A stretch of DNA of 64,000 nt, from NCBI RefSeq assembly GCF_004210375.1, contig NC_134830.1:1612001-1676000 (forward strand), read 5' to 3'. Below are positions 52,271 to 61,062 of this stretch, one piece after another. The position numbers and the translations under genes are program-made. Source of the stretch: Tachypleus tridentatus (taxonomy: Eukaryota; Arthropoda; Merostomata; Xiphosura; Limulidae). A model generated the notes under the pieces. It made no database searches. It was given only the letters and a program-made list of their open reading frames with translations, and had not been told where the DNA came from. Numbering within the stretch: the first letter of the stretch is position 1; the number at the start of each line of letters is the position of its first letter.

Positions 52271-52392
52271 TGGTCTACTTACTGATTGTAAGTCCTTCTA
52301 CATTAGTTCACTTTAGAGCTCAAGTGAAACATTGTTTTTCCTATAACTCCATCTTACACTGACAAGTGATTGGCTTCTTCACAGTGAGCCAT

Positions 52393-53145
52393 TTATCCTT
52401 CGACTAATCCGATCTGCGGACTGTCATTATGAGGAACGTACCCTTCTTGAAAGCCAAGATACAGAACAGGACTCGTAGCTAAATCTTGTGCACCAGTATG
52501 GCCGAGGTTCTTATTAAATGGCTGAATTTTGTAAAGTGTCTCCAGTACTGGACGTCCTCTCGGAGGTCCGCCTGCTCTGTAAGTTTTTTGGTCTGTGTTA
52601 GAAAATCTGTGAAGGTCCCTTTGTCCATTTGTTAAAGCGGTGAGTGATACACCTGCTAACTGATCTCCTTCACTCGGGTATTGTTCGGTGTTAAGAGGAA
52701 TAACATTCAGCGCCACTCCTCGGAGACCTTGAGTAGCTGTTGGATATGGTAACATGGCTGGAGACCTTTGTGGCAAGCCACTTGACTGCTGACCTTCGTC
52801 ATAGAGGGATGCTGGAAGTCCACCGGCATCGTGTGTTGCTTCGGGAGACTGGCCAGTAAACGGGTGAGGGACAATTCTTTCCGGCGGATCCATTTCGGAT
52901 TGTGAACCTTCTTTTGATTGTGTAGGCCTAAGGGCATATCTTCCTAATATTGACTGTCTGAAGTTCAACTGTTTTTGTCTACCGTCGTTCATACTTTGGA
53001 AATCTTCTGGTAGGTTTCCGTATCCATATTCATGATTTATTATTGGTCGGGCGAAATAAAATCTTAAAAATCCGTTTGGACGTGTATTTGATGGTGATCT
53101 TTTGTCTTCACCTTGGACCATATATCCTAACAATATCGTTAGAAC
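52393..53145 (-). CDS. Terminal exon of an unrecognised cysteine-free secreted protein
   Basis: An open frame of 250 codons runs from a 3' splice site to a TAA at 52395-52393. The first residues, VLTILLGYMVQGEDKRSPS, read as the hydrophobic core and cleavage end of a signal peptide, so the start codon lies in an upstream exon. The mature protein of about 235 residues has no cysteine and is rich in Pro, Gln, Gly, Ser and Asn, with low-complexity character. It has a moderately conserved-looking N-terminal part (NGFLRFYFARPIINHEYGYG) and a C-terminal part with YRAGGPPRGRPVLETLYKIQ. There are no known domains, membrane segments or repeats. GC content and codon quality are clearly above the surroundings. 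Gene structure (phase-0 intron inside the signal peptide, long last exon, same strand) equals that of the exon at 28.6 kb, although I see no sequence similarity between the mature proteins. A matrix, cuticle or silk-like role is possible but only inference. Confidence 0.72.
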   Translation of the reverse strand, partial: VLTILLGYMVQGEDKRSPSNTRPNGFLRFYFARPIINHEYGYGNLPEDFQSMNDGRQKQLNFRQSILGRYALRPTQSKEGSQSEMDPPERIVPHPFTGQSPEATHDAGGLPASLYDEGQQSSGLPQRSPAMLPYPTATQGLRGVALNVIPLNTEQYPSEGDQLAGVSLTALTNGQRDLHRFSNTDQKTYRAGGPPRGRPVLETLYKIQPFNKNLGHTGAQDLATSPVLYLGFQEGYVPHNDSPQIGLVEG

Positions 53146-53161
53146 CTATTAAAACAAACAT
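53146..53161 (-). promoter_or_regulatory. 3' splice site of the 52.4-kb exon
   Basis: In minus-strand sense TATGTTTGTTTTAATAG precedes GTT CTA ACG, the first codons of the exon. The pyrimidine tract is T-rich and the acceptor is TAG. A CCCTAAC branch-point-like element lies about 40 bases upstream (near 53180). Confidence 0.65.
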
Positions 53162-53208
53162 ATAATAAAGGAAAGTTAGGGCCTGTTAAATATATAAATA
53201 GATACTTA

Positions 53209-54174
53209 CGGGGTCGGACATAAAAATGGCCCCTCCTTCAAAAATGTTGTTAATTTGTTACATTCTTTATTAGATGACAGAAACAATATGTGACACAATA
53301 TGTTTTTAGAATGCACTCGACGAGATCTGTTCGAATTTGATTTGAACTCCTAGTTTCTGACTTTCATAAATATCTGAACTTTTCATGATTTCAGTTACAT
53401 TTTCTCATAAAAACGTACTGTGTACCAGCTGTAGTTTCTTGGACCTTCTTACTACAATTAGCTTATAAAATGATCAAACAAGTTTCTCTGTAATAATCGA
53501 ACGTAAAAATGAAACTCAAAATAACACCAACCACTTTCATAAGTTAATATTTAGTGGACGTTCCCTTGGATTTCAGTACTGCTTCATATTGACCTGGTAT
53601 GTTTTCAATGAGTGTCTACAGATATTCCTGAGTGATTGACTGTCATTCTTCTTGGATTTCAGTACTGCTTCACATGTATGTTTTCAATGAGTGTCTACAG
53701 ATATTCCTGAGTGATTGACTGTCATCCTTCTTTGAGTAGTTCTTAAAGTTCATCTTCAGTGTTTGGTTTGTGATCTTTCATTAATCGGTTTAACTCAGCT
53801 CATAAATTTTCAATCGGATTAATACAAGTGATTGATCTGGCCATTCTATAATATTAACTTTCTTATTTCTCAGATTTCTTTTAATGACTCCATAACTGTA
53901 GAGAAAGTTGTTTGTTTATTTTCTAGGCTAACTAGAATAAGAAACTATAAGAAACTCCAGTACATACACAACACTTATTATGAGAAAATGTAACTGAAAT
54001 CATGGAAGTTCACGTATTTATGAAAGTTAATGTTCAGATTAGGAGTTGAGATCATATTTGATCAGATCTCGTTGAGTGTGTTCTAAAAACACACAGTGCT
54101 ATATAGTTTTTTAATAGCTGATAAAAGATATAACAAATTAACATTTTTCAAATTGGTCCATTTTTGTCCACCAC
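53209..54174 (-). mobile_element. Tc1/mariner element, internally deleted, with long terminal inverted repeats
   Basis: The element is flanked by TA dinucleotides (53207-53208 and 54175-54176). Its ends, CGGGGTCGGACATAAAAATG and, inverted, GTGGTGGACAAAAATGG, begin imperfect terminal inverted repeats of roughly 220 bp (about 53209-53440 and 53950-54174). Minus-strand sequence at about 53870-53560 encodes the transposase end, including NPIENL (catalytic Glu region of DD34E), ELNRLMKDHKPNTEDEL and SITQEYL, with stops. The catalytic Asp regions are missing, so it is non-autonomous. A stretch of about 80 bp of this coding end is duplicated in tandem (about 53565-53645 and 53650-53730). It lies in the presumed intron of the secreted-protein gene. 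Confidence 0.88.
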
Positions 54175-54199
54175 TATATATAACAGAGAAAAGAAATAG

Positions 54200-54350
54200 T
54201 TATAGCTTTTCATGATGACGAAAACCCACTTGAAGAAAAAATATCTTCTAAAAACGGTTAAGCTGAAGATGACCTTTAAAGGTCGAAACGACATTTTGCA
54301 GTTTATTTTAATTAAAGCTTTCATACCAGCCGTATTTAGAATACAATTAA
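54200..54350 (+). mobile_element. Possible 3' end of a Penelope-like element
   Basis: The order of short elements (GATGACGAAAACCCACTT, then CTAAAAACGG, then CTGAAGATGACC-GGTCGAAACG) resembles the terminal region of the Penelope-like element at 57.9-60.2 kb, although the sequences differ. No coding part is left. It directly abuts the right end of the Tc1 element. Confidence 0.4.
54263..54288 (+). ncRNA. Hammerhead-like core motif, copy 1
   Basis: CTGAAGA-T-GACC-TTTAAA-GGTC-GAAA follows the hammerhead core pattern CUGANGA, helix II, GAAA, with one extra base before helix II. Flanking helices I and III are not convincingly paired. The same pattern occurs in the Penelope-like element downstream with a different loop. 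Confidence 0.35.
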
Positions 54351-54429
54351 AGCCATTTTAAAAATACACACAATACATATATCTGTGATAAAGAAAGGCC
54401 ACTGACACCCAGTGTAATAAAACAAACTA

Positions 54430-55640
54430 TTTTTAGATATATAGTAAAGAAGGACAGTTGGAACCTGTTAAAAAAACGTTTTATACGTATGATAAAGGAT
54501 CGGTATATTCTGTTAAAAACACGTCTTATACGTATGATAAAGGATCGGTAGAGCCTGTTATATATACTTGTTAAAAACATGTTTTATATATATAATAAAG
54601 GATAGGTAGATCCTGTTAAAAACATGTTTTATATACATAATAAAGGATAGGTAGATTCTGTTAAAAACATGTTTTATATATATAATAAAGAATAGGTAGA
54701 TCCTTTTAAAAACATGTTTTATATATATAATAATGGATAGGTAGATCCTGTTAGAACATGTTTTATATACATATAAATACAATATTTATTGTATATACAT
54801 ATATACAATAAAGGATAGGTAGATCCTGTTAAAACATGTTTTATACATATAATAAAGGACAGGTAGATCCTGTTAAAAACATGTTTTATATACGTAATAA
54901 AGGATACGTAGATCCTGTTAAAACATATTTTATACATATAATAAAGGATAGGTAGATCCTGTTAAAAACATGTTTTAAACATATAATAAAGGATAGGTAG
55001 ATCCTGTTAAAACATGTTTTATATACATAATAAAGAATAGGTAGATCCTGTTAAAAACATGTTTTATATATATAATAAAGGATAGGTAGATCCTGTTAAA
55101 ACATGTTTTATACATATAAAAAAGGATAGCTAGATCCTGTTAAAAACATGTTTTATATACATAAAACAGGATAGGTAGATCCTGTTAAAACATGTTTTAT
55201 ACATATAATAAAGGATAGGTAGATCCTGTTAAAAACATGTTTTATATACATAATAAAGGATAGGTAGATTCTGTTAAAAACATGTTTTATATATATAATA
55301 AAGGATAGGTAGATCCTGTTAAAACATGTTTTATATATATAATAAAGGATAGGTAGATCCTGTAAAAAACATATTTTATACATATAATAAAGGATATGTA
55401 GAACTTGTTAAAACATGTTTTATATACATAATAAAGGATAGGTAGATCCTGTTAAAAACATGTTTTAAATACATAATAAAGGATAGGTAGATCCTGTTAA
55501 AACATGTTTTATATATAGAATAAAGGATAGGTAGATCCTGTTAAAAACATGTTTTATATATATAATAAAGGATAGGTAGATCCTGTTAAAACATGTTTAT
55601 ATACATAATAAAGGATAGGTAGATCCTGTTAAAAGCAAAA
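54430..55640. repeat. 45/44-bp minisatellite, about 27 copies
   Basis: The unit contains AAAGGATAGGTAGATCCTGT, TAAAAACATGTTTTATATAC and ATAAT. It contains the 12-bp palindrome AAAACATGTTTT, and copies differ mainly in A-run length (AAAAACATG or AAAACATG). A single related unit lies at about 53160-53200 (TAATAAAGGAAAGTTAGGGC), on the other side of the Tc1 element and next to the splice acceptor. The array therefore probably extended there before the insertion. Open minus-strand frames (Ile-, Tyr- and Phe-rich) are artefacts. Confidence 0.94.
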
Positions 55641-55737
55641 TGAAAAATACTTAATTATGAAGTTATATGATTGTTTTTGTTAGACGCTGTTTGATACTTA
55701 ACTATGAAGTTATATGATTGTTTTTTTAGACGCTGTT
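55641..55737. repeat. Tandem duplication of about 48 bp
   Basis: The segment TATGAAGTTATATGATTGTT, then TTAGACGCTGTT, occurs twice in a row with small differences. Confidence 0.85.
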
Positions 55738-55870
55738 CGAGGAATAACTGGCTTTAATCTTGAAGTAATAGATTAGAGGAAAGGCAGTTAGTCGAAATCA
55801 CATACCGCCATCTCTTGTTTGACCAAGAACTGGGACTTAACCTTTAACCTTACGGCCAAATAGCGCAGAA
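55738..55870 (-). mobile_element. Old SINE remnant related to family A
   Basis: GATTAGAGGAAAGGCAGTTA, ATCACATACCGCCATCTCTT and ACGGCCAAATAGCGCAG show the order and partial identity of the family A body and head (GAGGGAAGGCAGCTAGTCAT, CACCGCCAACTCTTGG). Divergence is high and no target duplication is seen. The following stretch to about 56240 has no recognised feature. Confidence 0.5.
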
Positions 55871-56245
55871 CACGATTTTTGTTTATTTATTGTGGTAATA
55901 CAATGCTAACCACGGGGCTAAGGTCTACAGAACAACATGTTAATTACTGTGTCATGTTCACCTAGAAATAAAATAAAAATACTGGAAATATAGGGCATTT
56001 ACTGTTTTAATATGTCATGTTTTAATCGGTTGATATTCTTTATTATATACAGTTATAATTCATAGATTCAGAGAGAAATTTAAAGTATAATTAAATGTTT
56101 TTCATACATAGTTTCTCAAGTACGTTTAATTGAGCTTTTTACAGTAATACCTGCTCACAAACAATAACAACACAAAATTATTTTAGAAAGGAATAAAAGA
56201 ATTGAAAGACGAGAAAAAGCCTAAAGAAAACAATTTTATAAATAA

Positions 56246-56445
56246 AAAGTGTTGTTGTTTGTAAATATAAGCACAAAGAGCTATCTGTGCTCTGTCCACC
56301 ACGGGTATCTTGATAAATAAAAAGTGTTGTTGTTTGTAAATATAAGCACAAAGAGCTATCTGTGCTCTGTCCACCACGGGTATCAAAATTCGGTTTTTAG
56401 ACTTGTAAATCCGTAGACTTACCACTGCGCCAGTGGGGGACATAA
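56246..56445 (-). mobile_element. SINE family B with a tandem 75-bp duplication
   Basis: The minus strand starts with CCCCCACTGGCGCAGTGGTA (tRNA-like head), continues with GATACCCGTGGTGGACAGAG and ends in TTGTGCTTATATTTACAAAC. The tail segment of 75 bp is present twice in tandem (about 56246-56320 and 56321-56395). The same family is seen in fragments at 39.3 and 48.2 kb. Confidence 0.75.
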
Positions 56446-56449
56446 AAGT

Positions 56450-56625
56450 CTAAAATATAAAGTAGATAATACTGAGATATTTAATATAAACTAAATAATA
56501 CTGAAATATTTAATATAAAGTAGATAATACTGAGATATTTAATATAAAGTAGATAATACTGAGATATTTAATATAAAGTAGATAATACTAAGATATTTAA
56601 TATAAAGTAGATGATAAAGTAAGTT
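56450..56625. repeat. 29-bp minisatellite, about 6 copies
   Basis: The unit is TATAAAGTAGATAATACTGA plus GATATTTAA. Copies are nearly identical apart from one with CTAAATAATACTGAAA. Confidence 0.92.
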
Positions 56626-57325
56626 AAATTAAAGTTAGATAGAGCTGGAAATAATGTTGATTGAAGGTATATAAAATAAAAAATAATTTAGGTTGAGTTT
56701 AATTAAAGCTACAAACAATGTTGATTGAAGGTTGATTAATCTAGAAGATAATCTTAAAGGTAGATAAAAATTATATTAGGGTTGACAGGTGAATAGCGAA
56801 AATGTCGATATTTTCATGGATAACATTTCGCTGTAAAACCATAGACAGTAGATCATATATGGATCATTTTGAAATCGTCATCTAGTAAACATACAGTTAA
56901 AATTAGTTTAACTAATACAGCTGGGAACAAATGAAAACACATGGAAACTTTCACTTACAATTGACTTCAACACTGGCATAGCGAGTTACGTGACGTATAT
57001 TTTAGACACTACTGGTTCAGGTGTGTTTCTCTTCTATTTATACAGTTACAACGAAGTAGCTACAAGCCAGAGTATAAGAAGGTACTGGGCAGTTACCCAC
57101 CTTGTTTCTAAATTCAGCGTGCTTTAATCCAGGCATGAATTCAGATTAGCATGTATAACATAGAAGAGAAAGTAGTTATGTGCTAGACTTTCCGGGTGAA
57201 ATAAACCGTGATGTATTGTGTGCCAATTTTAGATTTCATACGTTGATACCGTTACACAAGCTATTCTAGAACAAAAATACAAACTGCACGAGAGCATCAT
57301 CATAAATGAGGTCAAAAAGTTTGGA
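56626..57325. other. Stretch without a recognised gene
   Basis: A weak duplication (AATGTTGATTGAAGGT at about 56650 and 56718) is the only structure seen. Confidence 0.5.
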
Positions 57326-57336
57326 ACGAGTAAGAA

Positions 57337-57538
57337 TTTGTTTTGTTTTTTTTGCAATTTCGCACAAAACTACTCGAGGGCTAGTCGTCCCTAATTTAGC
57401 AGTGTAAGACTAGAGGGAAGGCAGCTAGTCATCACCACCCATCGCCAACTCTTGGGCTACTCTTTTACCAACGAAAAGTGGGATTGACCGTAACATTATA
57501 ACGCCCCCACGGCTGGGAGGGCGAGCATGTTTAACGCG
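57337..57538 (-). mobile_element. 5'-truncated SINE, family A
   Basis: The minus-strand body of family A is present from the tail (57337) to GTCGCGTTAAACATGCTCGC, where the tRNA-like head is cut off. A few internal bases are also missing (CTATCTGTGCTAGC reduced to CTAGTC). The perfect 11-bp duplication ACGAGTAAGAA at 57326-57336 and 57539-57549 shows that it is a genuine insertion truncated during reverse transcription. Confidence 0.9.
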
Positions 57539-57548
57539 ACGAGTAAGA

Positions 57549-57825
57549 AAACAAAGTAAACAAGTGTTGCTGTTGAGTATATGCTAGAACAACAAAACAA
57601 AGTAAAACAAGTGTTGCTGTTGAGTATATGTTAAAACAACAAAACAAAGTAAAACAAGGGTTGCTGTTGAGTATATGTTAAAACAACAAAACAAAGTAAA
57701 ACAAGTGTTGCTGTTGAGTATATGTTAAAACAACAAAACAAAGTAAAACAAGTGTTGCTGTTGAGTATATGTTAGAACAACAAAACAAAGTAAAACAAGT
57801 GTTGCTGCTGAGTATATGTTATTCT
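57549..57825. repeat. 47-bp minisatellite, about 6 copies
   Basis: The unit contains AAAACAACAAAACAAAGTAA and AACAAGTGTTGCTGTTGAGT plus ATATGTT. It begins directly at the right target duplication of the truncated SINE. Confidence 0.94.
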
Positions 57826-58034
57826 ATTACATCAAATGAAAATATGATATTACACAATTGAAATATACTAAAACAAATAATTGAAGTGAAAAGGATATAA
57901 CTGAAACGAAAGACAAACTCTTTTACTCAAACATTACTCTCAGTGATGTCGAGAAACCCACTTGTTGAGAAATATATATGCAAAAACGGCTCGTTTGGGT
58001 TGAGAAAATATTTTACATAGAAGAGCGAACAACG

Positions 58035-58060
58035 TTTCGACCTTCTTCGGTCATCGTCAG
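58035..58060 (-). ncRNA. Hammerhead-like core motif, copy 2
   Basis: On the minus strand CTGACGA-T-GACC-GAAGAA-GGTC-GAAA, in the 3' region of the Penelope-like element. Hammerhead ribozymes in terminal regions of Penelope-like elements are documented for the group. Here helix II is four base pairs with one extra base, and helices I and III are short or unclear. Confidence 0.45.
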
Positions 58061-58191
58061 GTTCACAAAGAAAAAAAGAGGTAACTGACCGGAAGCTGAC
58101 CACATGTTTGTAAGGGGTTGTGTAACTGAATGTCGGAATGTAGAGGGCGGTGTTAGATGTTTTGAATATATAATTTTATTTATTTATTATA

Positions 58192-59775
58192 TTAATATAG
58201 GTATAAAAGCGTTCCTTTATATTGGTTTATTTTGGGTTTAAGTTGTTGTATAAGTAAGGCTTCTTTAATTTTGCGTTTGTTTATGTTTGTTTCTTTATTT
58301 AGTATTTGAGTGTTTTCTATGGTTATGTTGTGTTTATTTGACTTGCAGTGTTCGAAAACGTGTGAAGGTGACTTTTTATGTTCTTTGAATCTGGTTTCCA
58401 TTTTTCTACTTGTTTCTCCAATATAGAAGTCGTGGCAGTTATCACATTGTATTTTGTAAATAATGTTGGTGTGGTGTTTGTCAGTGTAGTTTTTACATAG
58501 TATAGACCTCAGTTTTGTGCCTGGTTTTTGAATAAATTTGGTATTAACTGGAATGTCATTTTTTGTTACTAATTTTTGCCAAATGTTGGTTATTTGTTTG
58601 CTGATGTCGGGAATATATTGTATACAGCAGTATATGGTTTCGTGATTTTTTGATTCGTGAGATATATTTACTTTTGTTGGTTGATTTTGCTTTCTGTCTA
58701 GGTGTGTGCGTATAATGTTTTCTACAGTTTGTGGAGGAAACTTATTGATGTTGATGAAGTATTGTTTTATTTTGTCTAATTCATCGTTAATTTTATCTGG
58801 TGAGCATAGTTTTATGGCTGTGTTTATTTGGTTTCTTAATATGTTCAGTTTTTCTGTTTCATGTGCTCAGTCCCAAGCAATGTATAATCCAGTATGGGTG
58901 ATTTTACGGTAGATTTCTGTTTTCAATTGTGTGTCGGTTCTTGTAATTTTGAGGTTAAGAAATCATATTTGATTGCTTTCTTCCTGTTCACAAGTGAAGT
59001 TAATGTTGGGATGTATAGAGTTAATGTGATTGAAAAAATTAAGTGTGTGTTCTGTAGATGTGAATCCCGCAACCGTGTCATCTACATATTTGTACCAGTA
59101 TAGTGGTGGATGTAATGCTGTGTTAATTGTTTGTGTTTCAACTTGTGTCATAAAAATATTGGCTAGAACTGGTGATACTGGGTTGCCCATGCTCAGGCCA
59201 TTTGTTTGTATATAGTTTTGGTTGTTGAACATGAAGTTTGTCTTTATCGTGGTGAATTCTATGAGGGTTGCTAACTGGTTACTGGGAATTTCTATGGTTG
59301 GGTTAGGGTCTCGGATATAGAGTTCTAAGGCTATCTTGCAGGCTTCAGTGGTTGGAACTTCTGTAAAGAGGGATATAACATCGAAACTGGCCATTGAGGC
59401 TTTATGATTAAGTTGATTTGGATTAGACTTGAAATTAAAAGAGTCTTTGATGAATGAGCTGGCTGATGTTACATATTTGGAGAATGCCCATGCTATGTAT
59501 TTACCAAGATTGTAATTAAACGATTCATATGTGGACATTATTTGTCGTAATGGACAATCTGGTTTATGAGGTTTGGGGTGCCGTATATTTGCGGTGTGTG
59601 TGAGTCGGTTTTACGTAGGTAGGAATAAAGTGTTTGTGAAATTGTGTTGGCTTTTTTCATTTGTAGTAGTAATTTGTTCAGTTGCGTCTCGTGTGTCTTT
59701 GTTGGATTTGTGTGTATTGGTTTAAATTTGTTCGTGTCTGATAGGATGTTATTCATTTTTTGGATGTAGGATGTA
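58192..59775 (-). pseudogene. Penelope-like RT plus GIY-YIG endonuclease, broken
   Basis: In minus-strand order: an N-terminal part (59756-59538) ending in RKTDSHTPQIYGTP; the RT core (59538-58963) with MASFDVISLFTEVP, NGLSMGNPVSPVLANIFM and YWYKYVDDT (the YVDD catalytic box); a linker; and then the GIY-YIG endonuclease end with FYIGETSRKMETRFKEHKKS and HVFEHC near 58440-58350. Breaks: a 1-base frame change near 59578 after YGTP, a TGA at about 58963 after EESNQI, and another TGA in the linker near 58868. The 5' part of the usual reading frame is missing at the inversion junction. The RT would copy RNA into DNA primed at a nick made by the endonuclease; this copy cannot. Confidence 0.88.
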
Positions 59776-60107
59776 TTTATTCGTGTTCATAAAAAGTCAC
59801 CTTCACACGTTTTCGAACACTGCAAGTCAAATAAACACAACATAACCATAGAAAACACTCAAATACTAAATAAAGAAACAAACATAAACAAAGGCAAAAT
59901 TAAAGAAGCCTTACTTATACAACAACTTAAAACCAAAATAAACCAATAAAAAGGAACGCCTTTATACCTATATTAATATAATAAATAAATAAAATTATAT
60001 ATTCAAAACATCTAACACCGCCCTCTACATTCCGACACTCAGTTACACAACCCCTTACAAACATGTGGTCAGCTTCCGGTCAGTTACCTCTTTTTTTCTT
60101 TGTGAAC

Positions 60108-60133
60108 CTGACGATGACCGAAGAAGGTCGAAA
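60108..60133 (+). ncRNA. Hammerhead-like core motif, copy 3
   Basis: This is the same motif as copy 2, in the inverted terminal copy, so it faces the opposite way. The sequence is unchanged between both arms, including flanks GTGAAC and CGTTGTTCGC. Confidence 0.45.
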
Positions 60134-60204
60134 CGTTGTTCGCTCTTCTATGTAAAATATTTTCTCAACCCAAACGAACCGTTTTTGCATACAAACATTA
60201 CTCT

Positions 60205-60664
60205 GTCATACGAGTGTCGCCTAAAACTTGGCAATAGGTGCTATTGAGCAGTTACGTTCTTTCCAGATTAGCACAAGCTTAGTGACTGCTGAGCACCGCT
60301 ATTATAAATTACTTGATTTGTTCCTTCTAATTACGTAAACCTTACATTAAGCCTATTCTGGATACTAATGTTGATGAAATTTATAAACCTATAAGGTTAT
60401 TTGTATGTCTTCTCTAAAGAGTACACACTACACGGTATGTTGGTTGCAACTGGTGTTTCTATTTCATTTGACAACATAAAGTTTATAATAAACAGGCTCT
60501 AGTGTACAAGCTAGTGTAGCTATCATCATACGTTAGTAATTATTCCCAGAGTATCTCTCACCATGTGTCTGTACGTACTCCATGCGTAGTCTACATTATA
60601 AGTCTATAGGTATTATATGGGTAATTTTCATCATACGTCTGTAGATATTCAAACGATAAGTATA
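60205..60664. other. Stretch without a recognised gene
   Basis: No supported feature except a weak repeat of CATCATACGT and CATCATACGTCTGTAG at about 60520 and 60630. Confidence 0.5.
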
Positions 60665-60667
60665 ATA

Positions 60668-60851
60668 AATATCAACCATTAGATTGAATTTTGGTAAGTG
60701 TAACACACATTAGAAGCATGCGTCAACCATTAGAATGAATTTTGATAAGTGTAACACGTGTTAAAAGCAAGCGTCAACCATTAGAATCAACTTTGGTAAG
60801 TGTAACACGTGTTAAAAGCATGCGTCAACCATTAGAATGAATTTTGGTAAG
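60668..60851. repeat. 51-bp minisatellite cut by a hAT insertion
   Basis: About 3.5 copies of CAACCATTAGAATGAATTTT, GGTAAGTGTAACACGTGTTA, AAAGCATGCGT. The last copy stops after TTTTGGTAAG, where the hAT end CAGGGGCGTAGCC begins. The missing rest of the unit (TGTAACACG) should reappear on the far side of the transposon. Confidence 0.9.
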
Positions 60852-61062
60852 CAGGGGCGTAGCCAAGTGGGGGTTGGGGATTAAATCCCCCCATGAACCC
60901 AAACTTTTTAGACAAGTTCAGTTGCCACCTGTGAAGTTTCATAAAGATCCGTGATTGCATGGCATATAATTTCACATACAACAAATGGTCAAATGCAAAT
61001 TTCTGATTGAACACTTTTAATACAGCAAGTTTTGTCAGAACTAGAGAAATACAATTGAATAT

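Larger units (their letters stand above)
57941..60191 (-). mobile_element. Penelope-like retroelement with inverted terminal copies
   Basis: The element is bounded by the 13-bp target duplication CAAACATTACTCT at 57928-57940 and 60192-60204. The main body is on the minus strand: a truncated coding region (about 59775 to 58192) and a 3' region down to 57941. The other end (59788-60191) is an inverted copy of the coding end and 3' region, matching about 57979-58380 over about 400 bp with roughly seven differences. Penelope-like elements are known for terminal copies in direct or inverted order and for 5' truncation. The low difference between the arms suggests a rather young insertion. Its coding region is nevertheless broken. 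Confidence 0.9.

Noticed and set aside
54347-55383. Ile/Tyr/Phe-rich membrane-like proteins on the minus strand
   Set aside because: Artefacts of the AT-rich 45-bp minisatellite. The hydrophobic look results from base composition.
58706-59215. Plus-strand open frames at 58.7-59.2 kb
   Set aside because: They are antisense to the Penelope-like reverse transcriptase, whose catalytic motifs are clear on the minus strand.
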